DNA of 22,794 bases from JANMZR01 sp031383555 (lineage in GTDB: Bacteria; Bacteroidota; Bacteroidia; Cytophagales; Spirosomataceae): the NCBI GenBank assembly GCA_031383555.1, contig JANMZR010000207.1:1-22794 (forward strand). The letters are read 5' to 3'. Below the pieces are notes generated by a model. That model saw only the letters and a list, made by a program, of their open reading frames with translations. It was not told the origin of the DNA and made no database searches. Position 1 is the first letter of the stretch. Each line of letters opens with the position of its first letter. The position numbers and the translations under genes were made by a program. Positions 7,662-14,640 of the stretch are shown here, piece after piece.

Positions 7662-9626
7662 TTGAATAAAGGACCTAATATATTGTATTTCAGAAGATTA
7701 AAATACTTAATGCTTTTTTTGAACTTTTCAAATTTTATCAATGCTCAAGCTGGGTCTATACCCAATTTTACCACTGAAATGATAAAACAGGGAAGCTTAC
7801 CTTTGAAGTATAATGAGGCATGGCTTTACCATAAAGGTGATAATACTGAATGGGCAAAAACAAATATTGATGAGCGAAATTGGAAAACAATTGCTCCACA
7901 AAACCTTCGTGCCGATGCTATGCCAGATAGCCTTTGGCAAGGCTATGGCTGGTGGAGACTCTCTTTCACGGCTGATAGCAGTTTTTATAAACAAATAACC
8001 CGTTTGGTTTTTGATACTTGGGGCGCCGCTGAAGTGTATTTGGATGGGCAAAAAATACTTAGTTATGGTACTTTTTCAAAAAATGAACTTAATGAAAAAA
8101 ACCATGTTTCCAATTATGCAGCCGATAAGTTTATAACCATAAAGCCTGCACAAAGGCATGTGCTTGCAGTGCGTTTTTCCAATTACCAAGCCAAAAGGAA
8201 TGAAGTTTTATTTAGTAAATTTTCAAATAATTTAGGCTTCACAATTGCTTTTGCAACCGAATTAAGAGGCCTTTATTCTGACTTTCGTTTTGCCAATAGC
8301 TTTGCTTTACTATCTGTTATTGCCTCATTATTACTGTTGCTATTATTACTTCATTTACTACTTTTCTTCAAATTCAAAAGAGAAAAATCCAATCTAATTA
8401 TTTGCTTAATCACTATTTTATTTTTAGTAGCAATTTTTTCAGCCCCTGCACTTTTATTTTTCCCATTCAACGGATTTTGGAATGCATTGGTGAGCCATTT
8501 AGTCAATTCAACTGCTTTTGCCGCTGGCATGGCACTTATACCTTATGCCCTTACGCTTTTGTTTCGTATTGAAAAATTTTATTGGGTAAAGCATATTTCA
8601 TGGCTTTTGATAGTGCGTACTCTCAATTATTATTTTGTGTTTATACCGGTCGTTTTGTTCGATTCTATCATTATACTTGGTGTTATTTTTATTACGGCTT
8701 TTTTAATGGTAAAAGCTTTAAAATATAAAACGTCTGGAGTGCATTATGTTACTTTTGGGGCTATTGGTACATCAGTTTTTTTATTAATAAATAGGTTGCA
8801 AAGTGCTGAAATCCTTCATTTATCTACAAATTTTAACTACCTAGATATCACCTTGTTATACACTTGTTTTCCATTGGGTATATATATTTATAATACCAAC
8901 CAATATGGTAGGCTTTTCAACTCAATGGAGCTAGAAGTGGCCGATCGTACACATGATTTGAATTTGTCTATTGAAAACCTGAAATCAACTCAAACTTTAC
9001 TTGCCGCTAGAAACGCCGAAAACGAACTCCTCCTCAAAGAAATTCACCACCGTGTGAAAAATAACTTGGATGTGGTATCAAGCTTGTTAGCATTACAATC
9101 AGCTAAAATGGATGACCCTAATATGCAAGAAGCGATGCTGGCCAGTCAAAATCGAGTACAAAGTATGGGTATTTTACACCAAAAGCTCTATCAATCAGAG
9201 CATTTGGCATTTATTGAGATGAAAAATTATTTTCATAATCTTTGTGAAAACATTTTGGATTCTTATAATGAAACCAGCCGAATAAAAGTGAATATTGATA
9301 TGAGTGAAGTAGAGTTGGATGTAGATACTGCTGTGCCTATTGGTCTGATTGTAAATGAATTAATCACTAATTCTCTTAAATATGCTTTTCCGAAAGGGGA
9401 AAAAGGAAATATAAAATTAAGTTTGAAAAGTAAAGACAAAGAAAACTTCACATTACAATTAAGTGATAATGGCGTGGGAAAATTATTAAACTCTCAGCAA
9501 AAAGGAACTGGATTTGGTACACAATTGGTACGTTTGCTCACCAAACAAATTGAAGGCACTTTAGTGGAAAAAAATGAAAATGGCACAATGATTTCAATAC
9601 ATTTTAAAAGACAAATAGCCGCCTAA
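7662..9626 (+). CDS. 7TMR-DISM sensor histidine kinase (HisKA_2)
   Basis: A 654-residue inner-membrane sensor kinase. Residues ~12-30 form a signal peptide ending NAQA. Residues ~35-200 resemble the jelly-roll, carbohydrate-binding-like extracellular domain of 7TMR-DISM proteins (GWWRLSF, then AAEVYLDGQKI). About six to seven hydrophobic helices span ~213-410. A coiled-coil linker follows, then HisKA_2 with the phosphoacceptor in EIHHRVKNNL (His462/His463), and an HATPase domain with N-box NELITNSLKYAF, G1 LSDNGVG and G2 GTGFGTQLV. The start is uncertain: TTG at 7662 gives a signal peptide with a basic n-region. The next ATG is 7710, and an ATG at 7639 is out of frame and stops after eight codons. 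The second kinase follows after 62 bases, suggesting an operon with the downstream LytTR regulator as a likely phosphorylation target. Confidence 0.9.
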   Translation: MNKGPNILYFRRLKYLMLFLNFSNFINAQAGSIPNFTTEMIKQGSLPLKYNEAWLYHKGDNTEWAKTNIDERNWKTIAPQNLRADAMPDSLWQGYGWWRLSFTADSSFYKQITRLVFDTWGAAEVYLDGQKILSYGTFSKNELNEKNHVSNYAADKFITIKPAQRHVLAVRFSNYQAKRNEVLFSKFSNNLGFTIAFATELRGLYSDFRFANSFALLSVIASLLLLLLLLHLLLFFKFKREKSNLIICLITILFLVAIFSAPALLFFPFNGFWNALVSHLVNSTAFAAGMALIPYALTLLFRIEKFYWVKHISWLLIVRTLNYYFVFIPVVLFDSIIILGVIFITAFLMVKALKYKTSGVHYVTFGAIGTSVFLLINRLQSAEILHLSTNFNYLDITLLYTCFPLGIYIYNTNQYGRLFNSMELEVADRTHDLNLSIENLKSTQTLLAARNAENELLLKEIHHRVKNNLDVVSSLLALQSAKMDDPNMQEAMLASQNRVQSMGILHQKLYQSEHLAFIEMKNYFHNLCENILDSYNETSRIKVNIDMSEVELDVDTAVPIGLIVNELITNSLKYAFPKGEKGNIKLSLKSKDKENFTLQLSDNGVGKLLNSQQKGTGFGTQLVRLLTKQIEGTLVEKNENGTMISIHFKRQIAA

Positions 9627-9688
9627 AACATGAAATCAGCATAAATGAAGTGTATAATCAAACCGCAGATATTTAAATTGGCGATTCT

Positions 9689-11650
9689 ATGAGACATTTA
9701 AAAAGCAATTATCTACTCATGAAATTTTTATTTTCATCATTTTTGATTATTTCAAATATGGCATTTAGCCAAAGAGAAGTTCAATATTCAATAATTGAAA
9801 AGGTGAAATTATGTGAAAAGTACCAAAATAAAGCTAAATGGTTTTTAAAAACCCCACAATTTAATTATGATTCTGCAAAAGTATATTTTGACAAAACAAT
9901 TATACTATTAGAACCAATTAAAAACTACGAATTACTAGCCAAAGTATATTTTGATATTGCCAAAAACATGGATTTCGCTTATGGTTATTCTCGCAGTGAA
10001 ACCGCTATTGAGAAAGCAAAATATTACCTTAATAAAGTAACTAAAATAGACAAAGAAATAAATCTGTTGAGATATAGGATTTTGATACAAGAAGCGAAAA
10101 ACTTAAATACTTATGGTGGCTCAAAGTCAAAGCTTGATTTAATGGTCAAAGCTGCTTCATTAGTTCAAAATGACTCTCGAGCGGCCGTTCAAGCTCAATT
10201 AATACGTGATAAAGCAAAAATCTATTTGTTTTTCAACTCGATGAAAGTTGAATTTGCCTACCCTTATTTAAAGAAAAGCGAGCGCCAATTTGAAAATGCT
10301 AAAACTGATGAAGAAATTGAAGAGTTATACACCATTTACAATGACTTGAGTTGGTATTATAATGTATTGGCTAAGCATGATTCATCGCAATACTATTTTG
10401 ACAAACAAAAAGCTCTTTTGCCTAAAATTAAAAATCCGATTTTGATTGAATATTATTATACCAATCGGGCTAATAATTATATGAGGCAAAAAAAATATGA
10501 ATCGGCATTGCCTCTTTTACCCAGATGCTTAAGTATTGGGAAAAAATACAAGCTTGAGCATTCTCGGTACTATCTTTTTAACCTAAGGCTTTTAGGGATT
10601 ATTGCCGATCGAAATAAAAACTATCAGGCTGCTATTAATTACTTTCAAGAGTCATTGAAGGGCTCTTTATTTATAAAAAATGTGGCCTATGAAAATGATT
10701 GCTATTTCTTTCTTATGGATATATATCCTAAAGTGGGCGATTATAAGAAAGCGTGGGAATACCAAAAAAAGTATGCGGTACTTTCTATAGCTGAGGCCGA
10801 ACAAACAAATGAAAAATCACTCAGAGAAAGTGAATTACAGTTTAGTGTTTTACAAAAAGACCAAGAACTTTCAAAAAAGCAAACCGAGAGAAATTTATTT
10901 TTAGGAGGTTTAATAGCGGTTTTATTAGTAATTGGGCTTTTATACCGCAATTATATTATAAAACAAAAAAGCAACTCAAAGCTGGAGAGCTTAAATTTGG
11001 ATTTGGAAATAAAAAATAAACTATTAGACAAGCGCAATGCCGAAAACGAACTCCTTCTCAAAGAAATCCACCATAGAGTAAAAAACAATCTTGAAGTGGT
11101 TTCTAGTTTGTTATCACTACAATCAGCCAAAATGGATGACCCTAATATGCAAGTAGCCATGCTAGCTAGCCAAAATAGGGTGCAGTCTATGGGTATTTTA
11201 CATCAAAAGCTTTATCAATCAGAGCATTTGGCCTTTATTGAGATGAAAAATTACTTTGAAAATCTTTGTGAGAATATTTTGGATTCGTACAATGAAACCA
11301 ATAGAATAAAGGTAAATATCGATATGAAAGAAATCGAACTTGATGTAGATACTGCTGTGCCTATTGGTTTAATTGTAAATGAATTAATGACGAATTCGCT
11401 CAAATATGCTTTTCCTAAAGGCGAAAAAGGAGAAATAGAATTAAGTTTGAAAAGTGTCGATAAGGTAAACTTTACCTTACAAATTAGTGATAATGGTGTA
11501 GGTAAGCATTTGAATTCTCAGGCCAAAGGTACTGGCTTCGGCACCCAATTGGTAACTTTACTAACTCGACAAATTGAGGGAACTTTATTAGAAGAAAATA
11601 ATAACGGTACAATGATTTTAATTAATTTTAAAAGACAGAATGCAGCCTAG
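9689..11650 (+). CDS. TPR-containing sensor histidine kinase (HisKA_2)
   Basis: A 653-residue sensor kinase. A signal peptide ends near MAFSQ (residue ~28); Met11 is an alternative start. The periplasmic half (~30-400) is helical with TPR-like repeats (for example YESALPLLPRCLSIG and YQAAINYFQESLKGS). One membrane helix lies at ~403-422 and a coiled coil at ~423-450. HisKA_2 follows with EIHHRVKNNL (His461/His462), and an HATPase domain with NELMTNSLKYAF, ISDNGVG and GTGFGTQLV. The last 205 residues differ from the preceding kinase at only about 23 positions, while the sensor halves are unrelated. Both kinases therefore probably address the same partner from different inputs. The nearby LytTR regulator at 12069 is the obvious candidate. 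Confidence 0.92.
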   Translation: MRHLKSNYLLMKFLFSSFLIISNMAFSQREVQYSIIEKVKLCEKYQNKAKWFLKTPQFNYDSAKVYFDKTIILLEPIKNYELLAKVYFDIAKNMDFAYGYSRSETAIEKAKYYLNKVTKIDKEINLLRYRILIQEAKNLNTYGGSKSKLDLMVKAASLVQNDSRAAVQAQLIRDKAKIYLFFNSMKVEFAYPYLKKSERQFENAKTDEEIEELYTIYNDLSWYYNVLAKHDSSQYYFDKQKALLPKIKNPILIEYYYTNRANNYMRQKKYESALPLLPRCLSIGKKYKLEHSRYYLFNLRLLGIIADRNKNYQAAINYFQESLKGSLFIKNVAYENDCYFFLMDIYPKVGDYKKAWEYQKKYAVLSIAEAEQTNEKSLRESELQFSVLQKDQELSKKQTERNLFLGGLIAVLLVIGLLYRNYIIKQKSNSKLESLNLDLEIKNKLLDKRNAENELLLKEIHHRVKNNLEVVSSLLSLQSAKMDDPNMQVAMLASQNRVQSMGILHQKLYQSEHLAFIEMKNYFENLCENILDSYNETNRIKVNIDMKEIELDVDTAVPIGLIVNELMTNSLKYAFPKGEKGEIELSLKSVDKVNFTLQISDNGVGKHLNSQAKGTGFGTQLVTLLTRQIEGTLLEENNNGTMILINFKRQNAA

Positions 11651-11657
11651 AAAAAGT

Positions 11658-12048
11658 TTGTGGTTTGTGGTTTTTAGAAAAACTGCTCAAAATTTTTAAA
11701 CAGAAATAGTAACTGAGTTTCGGAGTAAAGTTAAATAATTGGATATCAGAGAATTATAAAATTTAAGACTAACTATCTTGTTGATAATGAAAGACTTATA
11801 ATTATTATTATTTCTTCGAAACTTGTGGTGAAACAGAGGAATGAATAAGTGTAATTCTGCTACTGCCCTAATCAAAAGGCCTCCAGTTTTAACTGGCGGC
11901 TATTAATAATTTCATTTGGTTAAAACCAAATGCATTTGATTAGGTTATTAGATACAATTAACACATCCCCGAAACTTTAGATAATAATATTAAAATTACG
12001 AAAAAAAATAATAGCTTGTCGGTTATGGTATTTTACCACAAACCACAA
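11658..12048. repeat. Interval bounded by 14-bp inverted repeats
   Basis: TTGTGGTTTGTGGT at 11658-11671, eight bases past the kinase stop, is the exact reverse complement of ACCACAAACCACAA at 12035-12048, just before the regulator gene. The 391-base interval has no credible ORF and contains a three-way-junction inverted repeat (11868-11943). This layout resembles a small non-autonomous element inserted between a kinase and its regulator, but no target-site duplication was recognised and the repeat is low in complexity. The interval probably also holds the promoter of the regulator. Confidence 0.5.
11868..11943. repeat. Three-way-junction inverted repeat
   Basis: Outer stem CTAATCAAA (11868-11876) pairs with TTTGATTAG (11935-11943). 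Inside are two independent hairpins. The first is GCC plus CCAGTT (11879-11888) against AACTGG plus GGC (11891-11900), with one mismatch. The second is CATTTGGTT (11913-11921) against AACCAAATG (11924-11932), perfect. All three helices can form at once, as RNA or as a DNA cruciform. Its function is unknown; it could be a structured RNA leader or a repetitive extragenic palindrome. Confidence 0.65.
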
Positions 12049-12068
12049 GCAATAAACAACAAACTACC

Positions 12069-12797
12069 ATGCAGCCCTTAAAAATATTAATAGTTGAAGA
12101 CGAAATGCTCATTGCCGCTAATATAGCCATGCAATTAGAAGCTATTGGCTATGAGATAGTTGGCATTCTGCCAAGGGGTGAAGAGGCTATAAAAATTGCC
12201 AAATCAGACAAACCAGATTTGGTGTTAATGGATATAAATTTGAAAGGTGAAATGGATGGTATTGAAACAGCTGCCAAAATGCAGCTAGACCTACCAACAC
12301 CAATTATATACCTTACAGCCAATTCTGATGAAGCACATTTCAATCGTGCCAAAGCAACAAACCCATATGCTTTTATTTCAAAACCTTTTAAAAAATTAGA
12401 TTTACAACATGCCATAGAATTGGCTTCGGAGCGAATTTTAAAAGAAAATAGTGAGACAAAGCTTGTAAATAATAAGCTAGTGTTGGAAGACCGTATTTTT
12501 GTAAAACAAAATGATATCATGTGCAAAATATTGATTAGCGATATTCAATATTTAGAGGCCGATCGTAATTATTGCCAAGTTTATACCGGAGAAAAAAGCT
12601 ATCTTTTAGTAAATACGCTTAAAAACATGGAGGAAAAATTGCCGGCTGATACTTTCCAAAGAATTCACCGTTCCTTTATAGTGAACATCAACCAGGTGGA
12701 TGAATTTAACCACGGTAGCCTCACAATTGGCAGTAAAATACTTCCATTAAGTAAAGAAATGAGGGCTGAATTAATGGCTCGGTTAAAGTTAGTTTAG
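12069..12797 (+). CDS. LytTR-family response regulator
   Basis: A 242-residue two-component response regulator. The receiver domain (~4-120) has the acidic pair Glu10/Asp11, the phosphoacceptor Asp55 in LVLMDINLKG, Thr83 in YLTAN and Lys105 in ISKPF. The C-terminal LytTR DNA-binding domain (~137-240) shows IQYLEADRNYCQVYT and FQRIHRSFIVN. Receiver-LytTR proteins of this form are commonly encoded beside HisKA_2 kinases in Bacteroidota. Here it lies 418 bases after two such kinases, in the same direction. Its targets are unknown; direct repeats typical of LytTR sites were not found with confidence nearby. Confidence 0.95.
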   Translation: MQPLKILIVEDEMLIAANIAMQLEAIGYEIVGILPRGEEAIKIAKSDKPDLVLMDINLKGEMDGIETAAKMQLDLPTPIIYLTANSDEAHFNRAKATNPYAFISKPFKKLDLQHAIELASERILKENSETKLVNNKLVLEDRIFVKQNDIMCKILISDIQYLEADRNYCQVYTGEKSYLLVNTLKNMEEKLPADTFQRIHRSFIVNINQVDEFNHGSLTIGSKILPLSKEMRAELMARLKLV

Positions 12798-12831
12798 AAT
12801 ATTTGTCATTCTCGTCCTACTTCCTTCCGGT

Positions 12832-12904
12832 GGCTGGTCTCTTGAGCAGTTCTACTTTTCAATGCTAAATTTCACTTAAAATTGTCTCAACTAGAGACCA
12901 AGCC
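12832..12904. repeat. Nested inverted repeat after the response regulator
   Basis: TGGTCTC (12835-12841) pairs with GAGACCA (12894-12900), extended by GGC (12832-12834) with GCC (12902-12904) across a one-base bulge. Immediately inside, TTGAG (12842-12846) pairs with CTCAA (12886-12890). A long AT-rich loop separates the arms. It lies 34 bases after the regulator stop and just before copy 1 of the dispersed repeat, so it may be a terminator-like structure or part of the same repeat element. Confidence 0.55.
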
Positions 12905-12919
12905 AAAAGACATTAAATT

Positions 12920-12978
12920 CCCTTCGGTAAATAAAACCCCACCTTCGGACATTTTTCACAGGGCTTCGTCCTAGATGC
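12920..12978. repeat. Dispersed ~60-bp repeat, copy 1
   Basis: Begins CCTTCGGTAAATAAAAC, continues with CCCACCTTCGGAC, then GGGCTTCGTCCTAGATG. It lies 72 bases before the exported barrel protein at 13051. The similarity with copy 2 continues beyond the core into about 30 bases of T-rich leader (to ~13012). GGAC and GTCC can pair across the second half, and AGGG-CTTCG-TCCT forms a short hairpin. Confidence 0.8.
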
Positions 12979-13050
12979 GTTTTTTGTTTAATGATTTTAT
13001 TGTTGTTTTGAGTATTAATAATTTTTTAATTTCTAAAACAAAAAAATGAA

Positions 13051-13875
13051 ATGAAAACAAACAAATTTTTCTCAGCACTGGCAATCATCATTGCCTTATT
13101 TTCTGTAACGTCACTGTGCCAAGCACAAACAGCACCCGCACCTTATGGCGAAGTAGCTTTTATAAATGTCAACCCGGGCATGAACGACAATTACTTAGCT
13201 GCCAACAAAATTTTAAAAAAACTGTACAACGGACTAAAAGCTTCAAAGGCTGTCAGCTCGTGGCAATTGTACAAAAGAGTGTACCCAGTACATGGCAATA
13301 TGGATTTTGACTATGCTACTTTTACAGTATATGCAAGCGGCAAAGAAATGCAAGCTCGCAAAGACCAAACGGTGGCAGATGCTCCAATGAAAGAACTGAC
13401 AGCCAAAGAAATAGGGGCGTCGATCGGGTCATTACCTACAATGAGAACCATAGTTGACCGTGACCTCTATTCGTTTAGGATGGGAGCTGGTGCGGCTGGC
13501 AGTACTAAAGTAGGCGATTATGTTGCTCTTACTCGTGTAAAAGCAACCGCAGGCAACATAGATGCTTACGAGAAAATGCTAGAAACCGTAAAACCTGCCT
13601 TAGAAGAAGCCATAAAGGCGGGCAAAATGAAAAGTTGGAACGTCTGGAAACGTACCTTTGCTACTAATATAGATGGTGCCAGCGACTTTACCATCGGTTT
13701 CTCATTTAGTAATATGGACGAGGCCTTGGCTTATTCCAGTGGTAAAGTAGATATTGGTACCTATTTTAAAAAGGCGTATCCGAAAGATGACTATGCAACC
13801 TTTCGCAGCAAGCAAGTTACCCTTCGGGAGGTGGTTTCTCAAGAATTGTGGGAGTTGGTGGAAGTAACAGACTAA
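13051..13875 (+). CDS. Exported tandem alpha/beta-barrel-like protein
   Basis: A 274-residue protein that I can place only by fold resemblance. A signal peptide runs to about residue 26 (cut near CQAQ). Two internally similar halves follow. Half one (~33-95) has VNPGMNDNYLAANKIL and then SSWQLYKRVYP before DFDYATF. Half two (~155-230) has VKATAGNIDAYEKML and then KSWNVWKRTFAT before DFTIGF. This pattern, a strand, a Gly-Asx turn, a long helix, then a W-x-x-(Y/W)-(K/R)-R strand, suits a dimeric alpha/beta-barrel (ABM/NIPSNAP-like) domain present twice in one chain. The C-terminus ends in QELWELV. Related proteins are at 17611 and 18500. ATG 13051 is chosen because the ATG at 13046 hits a stop after two codons. 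The substrate is unknown. Confidence 0.78.
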   Translation: MKTNKFFSALAIIIALFSVTSLCQAQTAPAPYGEVAFINVNPGMNDNYLAANKILKKLYNGLKASKAVSSWQLYKRVYPVHGNMDFDYATFTVYASGKEMQARKDQTVADAPMKELTAKEIGASIGSLPTMRTIVDRDLYSFRMGAGAAGSTKVGDYVALTRVKATAGNIDAYEKMLETVKPALEEAIKAGKMKSWNVWKRTFATNIDGASDFTIGFSFSNMDEALAYSSGKVDIGTYFKKAYPKDDYATFRSKQVTLREVVSQELWELVEVTD

Positions 13876-13882
13876 GCAAACT

Positions 13883-13929
13883 AAATGCAGGCTTTGGACC
13901 AGGCTTCCCCCTAGGTGAGGCCTGCATTT
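13883..13929 (+). terminator. Terminator-like hairpin
   Basis: AAATGCAGG (13883-13891) pairs exactly with CCTGCATTT (13921-13929), with an additional C-G pair inside and a partly self-complementary 27-base loop containing CCTAGG. It begins eight bases after the stop of the 13051 gene. There is no long T-run, so termination may be imperfect. Confidence 0.6.
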
Positions 13930-14640
13930 AAACAAAATGTAAGCCGAAACCCGATTACTAACCAATTGCATTGCCAATTGATTTTTAGACAAAAGTATAT
14001 ATTTTTGGCTAAGGTTATGCCTCTGGCCTCTATTTTCTGGCTGCTGTTAATTTATTAAAATAATCCTTTAACCATGATCTAGGCAAACCGAACACGGCAT
14101 TTCTCATGTGTGCCATAAATCTCGGATGCAGCTAAAAATAGTAGATAAAAAGATATATTAAATCACTGGTAGGCTTTTAAATTGCTGGTGTTTTTTTGAA
14201 CGAATATATTCTAATTTCCACCTTCGGTAAATAAAACCCCACCTTCGGACAGTTTTCAAATGGTTTCGTCCTTGATTGATTTTTATATTCAATATTTTAT
14301 GGTTGTTTTAAAATGAAAATAAAGTCAAAATCTTTAACCAACAGATTATCAATTACCATTCAGTAAGATTTTCAATATATTAACTAATCTTTTATATATA
14401 TAACAAAAAATAAAATGTACATTTCCAAGAAAAATTTCAGTTTTCAAATAATAATTCTATTTTTTTTGAAATGTTTAATGATATTAAGCTGATAAGATGC
14501 TTATCTAGTCCGTTTATTTAACTTATGTCTGAAAAACTTCTCTTTTGTAAAAGTATGACGTGATGTAATTAGCAAACATAGTTTTACATTTAGAAAATTA
14601 TTTTAATTATTTTTACTATAAAATCTTATTATCTTGTTTT
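13930..14640. other. Long spacer upstream of the AraC-type regulator
   Basis: About 710 bases with no credible gene. It contains copy 2 of the dispersed repeat (14221-14279), followed by a leader resembling that of the 13051 gene and a 17-codon frame from ATG 14313 (MKIKSKSLTNRLSITIQ, then stop). This could be the decayed start of a lost exported paralogue. Bases 14330-14640 are very AT-rich and must hold the promoter of the regulator gene; no consensus promoter was clear. Confidence 0.5.
14221..14279. repeat. Dispersed ~60-bp repeat, copy 2
   Basis: Matches copy 1 through CCTTCGGTAAATAAAACCCC and ACCTTCGGAC, then diverges slightly (TGGTTTCGTCCTTGAT in place of GGGCTTCGTCCTAGAT). The downstream T-rich leader (14280-14312) also resembles copy 1, including ATTTTAT followed by GTTGTTTT. 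It is 362 bases before the regulator start, further from a gene than the other copies. Confidence 0.75.

Noticed and set aside
7526..7741. 71-codon frame on the - strand across the start of the first kinase
   Set aside because: It overlaps the kinase signal peptide and the kinase relic read from the + strand, and its product is Phe/Lys-rich as expected from AT-rich DNA.
11868..11943. A tRNA gene, because of the cloverleaf-like multi-stem fold
   Set aside because: There are only two inner arms, no anticodon or T-loop sequence, and the stems have the wrong lengths.
12149..12526. 125-codon open frame on the - strand opposite the response regulator
   Set aside because: It lies wholly inside a clear receiver-LytTR gene, its translation shows no domain logic, and no leader is visible.
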